Of a DNA stretch of 44,767 bases, positions 1-8,839 are shown piece after piece. Made by a program: the position numbers and the translations under genes. The notes under the pieces are model-generated. The model was not told the DNA's origin, ran no database searches, and saw nothing but the letters and a program-made list of their open reading frames with translations. This DNA comes from Prolixibacteraceae bacterium. Its GTDB lineage: Bacteria > Bacteroidota > Bacteroidia > Bacteroidales > Prolixibacteraceae. Location: contig JALNYZ010000032.1 in NCBI GenBank assembly GCA_023229575.1, forward strand, positions 1 to 44,767, in the 5' to 3' direction. How positions within the stretch are numbered: the first letter of the stretch is position 1; every line of letters starts with the position of its first letter.

Positions 1-104
1 TCAATAAACCTGCCATCTCGTGGCGCCCTGCTGTTTGCTACCACAATGTGATAGTAGGCATGTTGTTTACGGCCATGCCTAGCCAAACGAATCTTTACTG
101 ACAT
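1..104 (-). CDS. rpsP: 30S ribosomal protein S16 (5' part only)
   Basis: Reading the reverse strand from an ATG at 104 gives MSVKIRLARHGRKQHAYYHI followed by VVANSRAPRDGRFIE, the conserved N-terminus of bacterial ribosomal protein S16, a small-subunit protein that binds 16S rRNA. Only the first 34 codons are inside the window; the C-terminal half lies beyond base 1. The start is the only ATG that fits the family N-terminus. A TAnnTTTG-type promoter box sits about 40 bases upstream (144-151). Identity is secure because the N-terminal signature is nearly invariant. Confidence 0.93.
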   Translation of the reverse strand, partial: MSVKIRLARHGRKQHAYYHIVVANSRAPRDGRFI

Positions 105-143
105 ACAGTTTTCTCTTAAATGTTTATAAATAAAAACGAGGGG

Positions 144-151
144 CAAAGGTA
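144..151 (-). promoter_or_regulatory. Putative Bacteroidota -7 box for rpsP
   Basis: The reverse strand reads TACCTTTG, an exact match to the Bacteroidota -7 consensus TAnnTTTG, 40 bases upstream of the rpsP start. I do not see a clean TTTG box at the usual distance further upstream, so only the -7 part is supported. Confidence 0.5.
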
Positions 152-400
152 CAATATTTCTTCGAAATAAAAATTGTAGTTTTGGTAATTATTTATTGGC
201 GAGGATTATGGAGTGAAAATATTTTGAATTTTATCATTAGTTATCCCTTTTTCAGAGTCCTATGGCACAACATTTGCAGTAATTGATGATTGTCGGTATC
301 GATCAATTGATTCACTGGAATATTGTGAGGTGGAGGCTGAATTGATTGTCTTCAAGTGATTTGATTAATAATATAGTTAGTTTCAAGTAATTAATAAAAA

Positions 401-1102
401 ATGAAAAATTCATTTAAAGCCTTTATCGTAGCAGCAGTGTCCCTTGCATTGCTCTCCTCCTGTACCAAAACTGAAGTGGACAATTCGGTTTATATTGATT
501 CATATGTTCATTCATTTTTGGACAAGTCCGGCATCCCGGTCTATTCAATTGTGCATTCAGCATATAGTTTTACCAAACTCAACAGTATTACGGTTACTGG
601 AACAGCTACGGCAGTTAAGCCGCTGAAAGATATGGCAGGGGATGGTTTTTCCTTCTATTCCCAACCGGATTCATTGAGCTATTTACCAGCCATCCCGGCA
701 CCTGAAAGTTTTACATACAATATCACTTACAATGATGGTACTTCTGCCATTAAAACCGATGCAGTATCCAAATCCCTTATCCCTGCACAACAACTTACTG
801 CTGTAAAGGGTGTTACTGAAATCAATTTAACATGGAAAGCTGTTGCAAATTCGGAGGCATACAAGGTGCGCATTTTCAGCACGGATCTTGTTTCAAATAC
901 AAAAACTTTGATCTATGAATCAAACTTTCTTGGGCCAAAGGATGCCACCTCCGATTTGTCAATTCCTTTCTCCCTGATTAGCATCTCCTCCTACCTTTCA
1001 ACTAATTTAACCTTCGAAGTCTCTGCATTCATTTTCGAGCAGGGCCAGGATACTTATGAAGCTGTAAGTGTGGCAAATATCATGGCGTATTATGGATCTT
1101 AA
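401..1102 (+). CDS. Putative lipoprotein with a fibronectin-III-like segment
   Basis: The product is 233 residues and starts with a lipoprotein signal: charged KNSFK, a hydrophobic stretch, then the lipobox LLSSC with the lipidated Cys near residue 21. It is therefore expected to be an envelope lipoprotein. The middle (about residues 130-160) contains VTEINLTWKAVANSEAYKVR, which resembles the core strands of a fibronectin type III fold. No catalytic motif is visible. It stands alone, facing away from rpsP and toward dnaE, with AT-rich DNA upstream. The specific function is unknown. Confidence 0.75.
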   Translation: MKNSFKAFIVAAVSLALLSSCTKTEVDNSVYIDSYVHSFLDKSGIPVYSIVHSAYSFTKLNSITVTGTATAVKPLKDMAGDGFSFYSQPDSLSYLPAIPAPESFTYNITYNDGTSAIKTDAVSKSLIPAQQLTAVKGVTEINLTWKAVANSEAYKVRIFSTDLVSNTKTLIYESNFLGPKDATSDLSIPFSLISISSYLSTNLTFEVSAFIFEQGQDTYEAVSVANIMAYYGS

Positions 1103-1245
1103 CCCTTGGCTGGATTGGATTTGTAATTCAGTCCTATAGGCCTATTTAAGTTTTTCAAAAAGAGATCTTTTGTTAAGATTTCTTGAGTTGTGGTGAAGGG
1201 TTAATAAATATGCTTTGGAATCTTGGTAGGATTTATATGACCATA

Positions 1246-1428
1246 TTATTTCAGCCATTTCTCCATTTTTTCGGCAACCACTGAATCCGTTAAAATTCTT
1301 CCGGATTCGACATCATATAAGCCTTGCTCAATTTTACTTATGAACACAAGTTCTTCAATTACCTCTTCGATGCTGATTTCCTCAGGCATACCATTGATTA
1401 CCTGAATAAGTCTTTCCTTTGTTATCAT
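1246..1428 (-). CDS. Small antitoxin-like protein without a partner toxin
   Basis: This 60-residue acidic protein (MITKERLIQVINGMPEEISI at the N-terminus, ending MEKWLK) has the make-up of the short antitoxins that accompany RelE/ParE toxins in Bacteroidota: an N-terminal helix, a PEEISIEEVIEEL segment, a LVFISKIEQGLYDVESGRI core, and a C-terminal amphipathic helix. In complete modules the toxin gene follows directly. Here only 143 bases separate its stop from the convergent lipoprotein gene and no toxin reading frame fits there. The gene is small and assigned by general resemblance, so both its reality and its class are tentative. Confidence 0.5.
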   Translation of the reverse strand: MITKERLIQVINGMPEEISIEEVIEELVFISKIEQGLYDVESGRILTDSVVAEKMEKWLK

Positions 1429-1575
1429 TCTTTTTTCTATAAAGATATCACAACTCTAGGATTTAAAGAAATTTTTAATGAATTTCCATGCCCTTCAAGA
1501 TGTTTCAGTCTTAACTGCTAACAACCATTAATTTGTCAGACGGTCGCAAAGAAAATGTAACAATTCAAATTTTAT

Positions 1576-1606
1576 TTTGGATAGGTTGTGCTTTTCGTTA
1601 TCTTTA
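1576..1606 (+). promoter_or_regulatory. Putative promoter of dnaE
   Basis: TTTG at 1576-1579, a 19-base spacer, then TATCTTTA at 1599-1606. This fits the Bacteroidota sigma-A pattern TTTG-N19-TAnnTTTG with one mismatch in the last base. The predicted transcript start is about 55 bases before the chosen dnaE ATG. Confidence 0.6.
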
Positions 1607-1667
1607 AACCACCCGGTTTTTCTTAAGGGTGCAACTCTTTTTTTCTCTAAGTCAACTCTTTCGGCCA

Positions 1668-4600
1668 ATGGTCCCGTTTACACATCTTCATGTTCACAGC
1701 CAATATTCGATACTTGATGGCGCTGCCAGCGTAAGCGGACTGGTCACTAAAGCAAAAAAGGATGGCATGGGCGCCCTTGCCCTTACCGACCATGGAAACA
1801 TGTTCGGTGTGAAGGATTTTCATGAAACATGCAAAAAAAATGATATAAAACCCATTTTGGGTGTTGAGACGTATGTTGCTTCCAGGGGAATTAAGTTCAA
1901 AGATAAGAGTGAAAAGGAGGATCGCTCAGGAGATCATCTGATCCTTCTGGCCAAGAACAACAAAGGCTATCGCAACTTGCTAAAGTTGGTCACCATTGCC
2001 AACACGGAGGGAATGTATTACAAACCACGGATAGACAAAGAGCTTCTTGAGAAGTACAGCGAAGGACTAATTGTTTCGACTGCCTGCCTGGGTGGTGAGG
2101 TTCCGCAACTGATCATGAAGGGCGATCTGAGTGGGGCAAAAGAGACGATAAAGTGGTTCAAATCCATTTTCGGGGAAGATTTCTATCTGGAAGTGCAGCG
2201 GCATCCTGCTGCTGATCCCGGACTTCGGCAGGAGGTATACGACAAGCAGGTAAGCGTCAATGAGGTTTTAATCGGGCTTGCCAAAGAGTACAACGTGAAA
2301 TTGATCGCAACCAATGATGTCCATTTCGTAAACCAGGAAGATGCTGATGCCCATGATTTGCTGATCTGTCTCAATACAGGCAAGGATCTCGACGATCCTT
2401 CACGGATGAGATACACCAAAGAGGAGTGGCTGAAAAGTACAGCAGAGATGAATTCTCTTTTTGAAGATTTGCCCGAGGTTTTAGCTAATACGCAGGAAAT
2501 TGTCGACAAGGTGGAATTCTTTGAGTTGAATGCGAAGCCGATCATGCCGGAATTCCCTATTCCCGAAAGTTTTGGCACCATCGATGACTTTAGGTCAAAA
2601 TTTCCCGAAGAAGAACTAAAAGAAGAGTTTGGAAAAGATTTCGACCGCATGGGTGGATATGAATCGGTGCTACGGGTTAAGTTCGAAGCTGATTATCTTC
2701 AGTCGCTCGTCAACAAGGGAGCTATCGATAGGTATGGCGATCAGATTGATCCTGAAATAGTTGAACGTATTAATTTCGAACTCCATGTGATCAAGACCAT
2801 GGGTTTTCCGGGGTACTTTCTCATCGTGCAGGATTTTATCAACGCTGCCCGGCAAATGGGTGTGATCGTAGGTCCCGGTCGGGGATCTGCCGCAGGTTCT
2901 GTTGTGGCCTTCACGACCGGCATTACCAATGTGGACCCAATCAAATACGAACTGCTGTTTGAACGTTTTCTCAACCCCGACCGGATCTCCATGCCCGATA
3001 TAGACATCGATTTTGACGATGACGGCCGTCAGCTTGTGCTCGACTGGGTCAAGGAGAAATATGGCCGCGACAGGGTTGCACACATCTGTACTTTTGGTAC
3101 AATGGCTGCAAAAATGGCGATCCGCGATGTGGGCAGGGTACTTCGTATACCACTTCCGGAGACCGATCGTATAGCAAAACTTGTGCCCGAAACCCCTAAG
3201 ATTACCCTGAGAGAGGCTTACGCTGCCAATCCGCTTTTGGAGCGCGAGAAGAACTCATTGAACCCAATGGTAGTGCAGATGCTAAAATTTGCCGGTACCC
3301 TGGAAGGGTGTGTCAGGCAGTTTGGCGTTCATGCCTGTGGTGTCATCATTGGAAGGGATCCGCTCGACATGCATATTCCGTTGATGCCTACCAAGGATGA
3401 GGACTTGCTCACAACCCAATACGACGGCCATTTTGTAGAGTCGATCGGATTGATGAAGATGGATTTTTTAGGTTTGAAGACCCTTTCCATCATCAAGGAA
3501 TGTCTCGAAAACATCAGGCTTACCAGGAAAATAAATCTGGATATCGATCATTTACCAATGGATGATGCCAAAACGTTCGAACTTTTTAGTGCGGCCGAAA
3601 CAACAGCTATTTTCCAGTTCGAATCGGCAGGAATGAAAAAATGGCTCAAATTGCTACAGTCCAACTGTTTTGAAGATCTGGTGGCCATGAACGCTTTGTA
3701 CCGTCCGGGCCCGATGGAATACATTCCCTCCTACATCAATAGAAAGCACAAACGAGAGGAGGTGGTTTACGATCATCCCATGATGGAAGCCTATCTCAAA
3801 GATACATACGGAATTACTGTTTATCAGGAGCAGGTGATGCTTCAGGCCAGGGCATTGGCAAATTTCAGTCGTGGTCAGTCAGATTCGCTGCGCAAGGCGA
3901 TGGGGAAAAAGGACCGGAAGATGATGGACGAGCTCAAAGTGAAATTCAAGGAAGGCTGTAAACAAAACATCCCTTTTGTTGAAGGATGCAAAGCGATGGG
4001 TAGGGCCACTGATTCGCTCGCCGAAAAGATTTGGAAAGATTGGGAGTCGTTCGCATCCTATGCTTTTAATAAATCACACTCTGTCTGTTATGCATATATT
4101 GCCTATCAGACCGGTTATCTGAAAGCGCACTATCCATCTGAATTCATGGCAGCTGTATTGAGTTGCAATCTCTCCAATTCGGACAAAATCTCCCTGTTCA
4201 TGGACGAATGCAACCACATGGGCATGAAAGTCCTTGGCCCGGATGTGAATGAGTCGAGGGCCTCTTTCTTTGTCAATAAAAATGGAGCGCTCCGCTTCGG
4301 ACTTACTGCAATAAAGGGGGTCGGGGCCGGGGCAGTAGCCGATATTCTCAGGGAAAGGGACCAAAATGGCGATTACAAAAGTATTTTCGACCTGGTAGAG
4401 CGGGTAAATCTTCAGTCTACCAACAAAAAGAATCTGGAGGGACTTGCAGCGGCGGGCGCTTTTGACAGCTTTCAAACGATGAACAGGGCGCAGTTTTTTG
4501 CCGATACTGGTGATGGCAGCACATTCATTGAGGCGCTCATCAAATACGGCAACAAGATTCAAAGTGAGAAATCGGGTTCCATGGCCAACCTGTTTGGCGA

Positions 4601-5306
4601 TATCCAACCCATCTCCGTCAAACTTCCTGCTATTCCCAATGTGCCAGAATGGCCAAACATTGTTGCGCTGGAAAAAGAAAAAAATCTTATTGGCATCTAT
4701 CTGTCAGCGCATCCGCTGGATGAATACAAGATGGAGATCAACAGCTACTGCACGAAGGGGGTCACCTTTTCTGATCTGACCACTGATCTGCTGGCATTCA
4801 AAAACCGCGACCTGATTATGGCCGGTATCGTTACGGATGCACAGGAAGGAATCTCCAAAAATGGGAAAAATTTCGCCAGTATGGTTTTGACCGACTACAA
4901 TGGCTCATTGAAAATCATGCTGTTTGGGAATGACTATGTCTCTTTTAGCAAGTTCTGCAAGAAAGGGCTGTTTTTGTTGGTTCGTGGCCGGGTATCAGAA
5001 CGTTGGAGCGGTGGAAATGACTTCGAATTCAAACCTGCAAAAATGGAGCTGCTCGAAGAGCTGGCAGAAAAGGCTGAGACTCTTTTGCTGGATATTCCAA
5101 TCGATAAATTGGAGGAAAAAGCCCTTGAAGATTTGGAAAATATATTGACCAATAACAGTGGACGAACCACGCTCCGATTCAATTTCGTGGATCCTGAAAC
5201 CGACACGAAAGTCCAGATGTTTTCGAGAACGAAAAGCGTTACCCTCACCCAGGAACTAAAAACCTATTTGCAAAATCAGACAGAAATTTACTTTAGTATA
5301 AATTAA
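1668..5306 (+). CDS. dnaE: DNA polymerase III subunit alpha
   Basis: This is the replicative polymerase subunit that extends DNA in the cytoplasm. Domains in order: a PHP domain at the N-terminus beginning FTHLHVHSQYSILDG; the family-C palm with the catalytic aspartates in MPDIDIDFDDDGR and, just before it, GPGRGSAAGSVVAF; fingers and tandem helix-hairpin-helix elements; and a C-terminal OB fold around LIMAGIVTDAQEGISKNGKN. Length (1212 residues) is normal for Bacteroidota DnaE. The open frame extends to a GTG at 1629, but the ATG at 1668 places the conserved THLHVHS six residues in, as in the family, so it was preferred. A TTTG-N19-TATCTTTA promoter lies upstream and trxA follows after 58 bases. 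Confidence 0.96.
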   Translation: MVPFTHLHVHSQYSILDGAASVSGLVTKAKKDGMGALALTDHGNMFGVKDFHETCKKNDIKPILGVETYVASRGIKFKDKSEKEDRSGDHLILLAKNNKGYRNLLKLVTIANTEGMYYKPRIDKELLEKYSEGLIVSTACLGGEVPQLIMKGDLSGAKETIKWFKSIFGEDFYLEVQRHPAADPGLRQEVYDKQVSVNEVLIGLAKEYNVKLIATNDVHFVNQEDADAHDLLICLNTGKDLDDPSRMRYTKEEWLKSTAEMNSLFEDLPEVLANTQEIVDKVEFFELNAKPIMPEFPIPESFGTIDDFRSKFPEEELKEEFGKDFDRMGGYESVLRVKFEADYLQSLVNKGAIDRYGDQIDPEIVERINFELHVIKTMGFPGYFLIVQDFINAARQMGVIVGPGRGSAAGSVVAFTTGITNVDPIKYELLFERFLNPDRISMPDIDIDFDDDGRQLVLDWVKEKYGRDRVAHICTFGTMAAKMAIRDVGRVLRIPLPETDRIAKLVPETPKITLREAYAANPLLEREKNSLNPMVVQMLKFAGTLEGCVRQFGVHACGVIIGRDPLDMHIPLMPTKDEDLLTTQYDGHFVESIGLMKMDFLGLKTLSIIKECLENIRLTRKINLDIDHLPMDDAKTFELFSAAETTAIFQFESAGMKKWLKLLQSNCFEDLVAMNALYRPGPMEYIPSYINRKHKREEVVYDHPMMEAYLKDTYGITVYQEQVMLQARALANFSRGQSDSLRKAMGKKDRKMMDELKVKFKEGCKQNIPFVEGCKAMGRATDSLAEKIWKDWESFASYAFNKSHSVCYAYIAYQTGYLKAHYPSEFMAAVLSCNLSNSDKISLFMDECNHMGMKVLGPDVNESRASFFVNKNGALRFGLTAIKGVGAGAVADILRERDQNGDYKSIFDLVERVNLQSTNKKNLEGLAAAGAFDSFQTMNRAQFFADTGDGSTFIEALIKYGNKIQSEKSGSMANLFGDIQPISVKLPAIPNVPEWPNIVALEKEKNLIGIYLSAHPLDEYKMEINSYCTKGVTFSDLTTDLLAFKNRDLIMAGIVTDAQEGISKNGKNFASMVLTDYNGSLKIMLFGNDYVSFSKFCKKGLFLLVRGRVSERWSGGNDFEFKPAKMELLEELAEKAETLLLDIPIDKLEEKALEDLENILTNNSGRTTLRFNFVDPETDTKVQMFSRTKSVTLTQELKTYLQNQTEIYFSIN

Positions 5307-5319
5307 TTCCGTAATTTTA

Positions 5320-5327
5320 TACCTTTG
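5320..5327 (+). promoter_or_regulatory. Putative -7 box for trxA
   Basis: TACCTTTG matches TAnnTTTG exactly and sits 37 bases before the trxA start, in the short gap after dnaE. This suggests trxA has its own promoter besides any read-through from dnaE. The upstream box is not clear. Confidence 0.5.
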
Positions 5328-5364
5328 TCACCGCGATACATTATACAATTTTAAAATATATCTC

Positions 5365-5682
5365 ATGACCATTGAAGTTACAGATGCAAATTTTGAGGAG
5401 ATTGTCCTTCAATCCGACAAGCCGGTATTGGTTGATTTTTGGGCAGAATGGTGCGGCCCATGCAGGATGATTGGCCCGCTGGTTAGCGAACTTGCCGATG
5501 ATTACAAAGATCGTGCTGTTATTACAAAAATGGATGTTGACTCCAATCCCGGAACAGCCGCGAGATTTGGAATCAGAAATATTCCTACCATACTCTTTTT
5601 TAAGGGAGGTGATATCGCAGACAAGCAAGTCGGGGCCGTTCCAAAAACGATCCTCGCCGCCAAAATTGATGCGCTTTTGTAG
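5365..5682 (+). CDS. trxA: Thioredoxin
   Basis: A 105-residue single-domain thioredoxin, the general cytoplasmic disulfide reductant. The active site WCGPC carries the redox cysteines C30 and C33, and the cis-proline loop RNIPTILFF and the GAVPKTILAAKI helix are in place. Full length, no signal peptide. It lies directly after dnaE in the same direction and is closed off by a strong hairpin terminator at 5712-5748. Confidence 0.96.
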   Translation: MTIEVTDANFEEIVLQSDKPVLVDFWAEWCGPCRMIGPLVSELADDYKDRAVITKMDVDSNPGTAARFGIRNIPTILFFKGGDIADKQVGAVPKTILAAKIDALL

Positions 5683-5711
5683 AGAGATATCGATTTGACC
5701 GCAAAATTTAG

Positions 5712-5748
5712 AAAAGCAGCCCTGAAATTTTCAGGGCTGCTTTTTTTT
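5712..5748. terminator. Bidirectional intrinsic terminator between trxA and the GH92 gene
   Basis: A perfect 15-bp stem (5712-5726 paired with 5730-5744, three-base loop) with the core GCAGCCCTGA is followed by a run of eight T on the forward strand and, on the reverse strand, by four T and AT-rich sequence. It lies between two converging genes and can serve both. Confidence 0.85.
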
Positions 5749-5766
5749 GCTATTAAACCGTTTCAA

Positions 5767-8688
5767 TCACTTTCTGAATAGTACGGAACCTGGAATCTCC
5801 TCCTTTTCAATTCCGGGACCATCCCAACTTACTTTTAAACCTTTCCCTCCACCACATTGCATGTACTGTACCTCGATGGAATGGTATCCTGCCTTAAGAC
5901 CAGTAGAACCGGGCTCCTCCACCATGGCGTGGTTCCCGTCATTTTCTATCAGTTCTTTCCCATCCAGATAAAGATGGCTTCCATCGTTTGAAGAAAGATA
6001 GAAAGTATAAATACCATCCGCAGGAACCTTGATATACCCCCTGAACCATAACCCGAAATAGCTTTGGACTTTGGCCATCCGGATGTTGAAATTTTGTGTG
6101 ACCCCATTTGAAAGTGGCTTGACCAGCTCAAGGTCTGTTGCCTGAACAAAGAACCGTTCAAAGTAATCGTAGGCCAATCCGGGAAGAAGATCAGTGATAA
6201 GAATGGCATCGTTCAATTCAGCCTTTTTGATCGAAACCTCTACGGGAGTACTGGACATCAGTCCCGAATTATAGGTTCTCATCTTAAGCAAGGTTGTCTT
6301 ATTGATTTCGACTGGTGATCGGTACAATTCCGAGTTATTGTCTGGTTCAGACCCATTCAGGGTGTACCGTATCTCTGCTCCTTTCGTCTCACAAGCCAGG
6401 GATACTCGTGTGGATCGGAGAAACAATTGGTTGCCCGACTCAATGTATGGCAGCATGGTTACAGCTTTACCGTTTTCGGAATAAGGCCTGTTTTCAGGTT
6501 TCTGCGCCCAACGCTTGTTGGGTGAAGCACCCATGGTAAAGGTGAGTTCAGCCCCTTTCATCAGATCATCGTGATTGAGGTAGGCTTTGGGATACTCCTT
6601 GCCGTTCATGATAACAGATTGGATGTAAAAGTTGGCAGGAGAACTATTCTTCGCCCGTATGACAATTGACTTTCCATTTTCCAAATGAACGATGGCTTTC
6701 CCGAAGAGGGGAGATCCAATGGCGTATATTTTCTGTCCGGGTGAAACTGGATAAAAACCCAGTGAGCTCAAAATATACCATGCCGACATCTGGCCACAGT
6801 CTTCGTTGCCGGCCAATCCGTCGTGTTTGTTCCGGTAGAGTTGGGTCAGGATCTTGTGGGTCAGGAACTGCGTTTTCCAGGCTTCCCCAACATAATCGTA
6901 GAGGTAGGGAAGGTGGTGGCCTGGTTCATTGCCATGCCAGTACTCCCCGATTTTCAGCGGGTCTTTGGATGGCATGAAAAAGAGGGTATCCAGCCAGACA
7001 GCAAATTTTTTGTCCCCGCCCATCAGCGTCTTTAAGCCATCCACATCGTGCGGGACAAACATATACTGGTAGGCATTCCCTTCTGAATAGGCAGAGTTTT
7101 CTTTGGGATCGAAAGGTGTCAGCCATTTTCGGTCAATGGTTTTGCCTCGCATGAAGCCGGTCGAGGCATCAAATACATTTTCGAAGTGGTGGGCACGCTG
7201 GTGGTAATTGATGTAATTTTCCTGCTGACCCATTGCTTTGGCAACCTGTGAGATACACCAGTCGTCGTAACTGTACTCCAATGTTTTGGAGACGGATTCC
7301 GCCTGGTGATCACAGGGGAGAAACCCTATTTGCTTGTAGTATTTCAATCCCAGTTTGTCCACTTCGGCACTGTGTTTCATCGCAGTGAAAGCCTTAATGG
7401 TATCGTAACCCCGAATCCCTTTAAGGTACGCATCGGCGATAACAGGGATAGCATGGTAACCTAGCATATCATCTGTATAGTTTCCGGCAAGGGGCCACAT
7501 CGGCAGTCGTCCTCCATCGTCGTAAATTTGCAGAAGTGTTTTAATGAAATCTACAGTTCTTTTTTGATCGATGATGGTAAATAGCGGATGGAAAGCCCTG
7601 AAAGTATCCCACAAAGAGAAGACTGTATAATTTACAAAACCTTTCGCGAGATGAACCTGATGATCGGTACCACGGTACCGGCCATCGACATCCATGAAGA
7701 GGTTCGGCGAAATACAAAGCCGGTACATTGAGGTGTAAAACTGGATCCTGTCGTCCTCCCTGCCACCGGTTACTTCAATACGGCCAAGCTCTTTGTTCCA
7801 GGCTTTTCCTGCCTGATTGACAATTTCGTCAAAGTTCCATCCCGGAATTTCGGACAACAGGTTTTTTCTGGCGCCTTCACAACTGACCGCGGAAATGCCC
7901 ACTTTAACGAGTAACTCCTCTTTCTCTCTGGTGAAGAAAGTAGCAACTCCCTTGATATTTTTACCGCGACCGGATGTAGCCTTTCCCAAAAGCGTATCGT
8001 TTTTTGCTATCTCAAATGATTTGAAAGGTTTGGAAAATTGTGCCACAAAATAGACATACTGGTCCCAGGCCCAACCATGAGAACGACGGAGACCTTCAAT
8101 TTCGTGATCGGAAATCTTGGTGATGATCAGATCCTCTGCCCCTCCGGGATGAAGAAGGTCTATGATCACCCTGGCACTATCAGATTTAGGGAAGGTGTAG
8201 CGGTGGAATCCTGCTCTGCTTGTGACAGTCAGTTCGGCTTTCACGTTGTAATCTTTTAGAAGAACAGAATAATACCCGGGAATAGCCTTTTCATCTTTGT
8301 GATCGTAGGAGGATTGATAACCGGTGCCCTTCACACCCTCTCTCCCTGACTGTAACCGGATTTTTCCTACGGTTGGCATAAACAACACATCCCGGTATTC
8401 AGGTTCACCTACGCCGCTCAGATGGGTATGGGAGAAGCCAAGGATCATTGAATCGGGGTAATAGTACCCTCCGCAGGCAAGTGACCCCTCTTTTCGGGTG
8501 TCCGGGCTCAGTTGAACGCTTCCGAAAGGATAACATGCACCTGGAAAGGTCTGGCCATCCCGGAAGGTGCCAATAAAAAGGTTGACATTTTTGGTGTAAT
8601 CGGTTGTGCGGGGCTCACCATTCGTATGAGCCCCAAGTAAAAAGGCAGGAAGCAAGAAGATTAATTTTTGTAATAGTAATTTGTTCAT
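5767..8688 (-). CDS. Secreted GH92 alpha-mannosidase with CHB_HEX_C and PA14 extensions
   Basis: GH92 enzymes are calcium-dependent exo-alpha-mannosidases used by Bacteroidota to strip mannose from N-glycans or mannans. The protein begins with a Sec signal (MNKLLLQKLIFLLPAFLLGA). GH92 landmarks follow: FSHTHLSGVGEPEY, GGRLPMWPLAGNYTDDMLGY, HGNEPGHHLPYLYDY and GNEDCGQMSAWYILSSLGFY. The catalytic part ends near residue 745. It is followed by a CHB_HEX_C-like beta domain (about 765-830, EIRYTLNGSEPD) and a PA14-like domain (about 845-970, YTFYLSSNDGSHLYLDGKEL), making the protein about 220 residues longer than the usual single-module enzyme. The DUF5009 gene lies upstream in the same direction, across a hairpin repeat. 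Exact linkage specificity cannot be read from sequence. Confidence 0.93.
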   Translation of the reverse strand: MNKLLLQKLIFLLPAFLLGAHTNGEPRTTDYTKNVNLFIGTFRDGQTFPGACYPFGSVQLSPDTRKEGSLACGGYYYPDSMILGFSHTHLSGVGEPEYRDVLFMPTVGKIRLQSGREGVKGTGYQSSYDHKDEKAIPGYYSVLLKDYNVKAELTVTSRAGFHRYTFPKSDSARVIIDLLHPGGAEDLIITKISDHEIEGLRRSHGWAWDQYVYFVAQFSKPFKSFEIAKNDTLLGKATSGRGKNIKGVATFFTREKEELLVKVGISAVSCEGARKNLLSEIPGWNFDEIVNQAGKAWNKELGRIEVTGGREDDRIQFYTSMYRLCISPNLFMDVDGRYRGTDHQVHLAKGFVNYTVFSLWDTFRAFHPLFTIIDQKRTVDFIKTLLQIYDDGGRLPMWPLAGNYTDDMLGYHAIPVIADAYLKGIRGYDTIKAFTAMKHSAEVDKLGLKYYKQIGFLPCDHQAESVSKTLEYSYDDWCISQVAKAMGQQENYINYHQRAHHFENVFDASTGFMRGKTIDRKWLTPFDPKENSAYSEGNAYQYMFVPHDVDGLKTLMGGDKKFAVWLDTLFFMPSKDPLKIGEYWHGNEPGHHLPYLYDYVGEAWKTQFLTHKILTQLYRNKHDGLAGNEDCGQMSAWYILSSLGFYPVSPGQKIYAIGSPLFGKAIVHLENGKSIVIRAKNSSPANFYIQSVIMNGKEYPKAYLNHDDLMKGAELTFTMGASPNKRWAQKPENRPYSENGKAVTMLPYIESGNQLFLRSTRVSLACETKGAEIRYTLNGSEPDNNSELYRSPVEINKTTLLKMRTYNSGLMSSTPVEVSIKKAELNDAILITDLLPGLAYDYFERFFVQATDLELVKPLSNGVTQNFNIRMAKVQSYFGLWFRGYIKVPADGIYTFYLSSNDGSHLYLDGKELIENDGNHAMVEEPGSTGLKAGYHSIEVQYMQCGGGKGLKVSWDGPGIEKEEIPGSVLFRK

Positions 8689-8713
8689 AGAATTCGTGTT
8701 AATTGTTATTCAT

Positions 8714-8808
8714 ACGCAGAGTTGCATAGAGAAGCACAGAGTTACACAGAGCTTAATGCGATTTTTTTCTCCGTGGTTCTCTGTGCTTCTCCGTGCAACG
8801 CTGTGTAA
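8714..8808. repeat. Imperfect inverted repeat of the ACACAGAG family
   Basis: The left arm (8714-8751) is built from units like GCACAGAGTTACACAGAG and the right arm (8769-8808) is its imperfect reverse complement (about 31 of 38 positions). The element fills most of the gap between the DUF5009 gene and the GH92 gene and could fold as a long hairpin in the shared transcript. Related single-arm copies lie at 27811-27828 and 35265-35306. Confidence 0.8.
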
Positions 8809-8839
8809 TTATTTAAATTGAGACTCTTTTCATCGGACA

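Noticed and set aside
2183..2650. 155-codon reverse frame inside dnaE
   Set aside because: Serine-rich shadow of the dnaE coding strand; no start context or domain.
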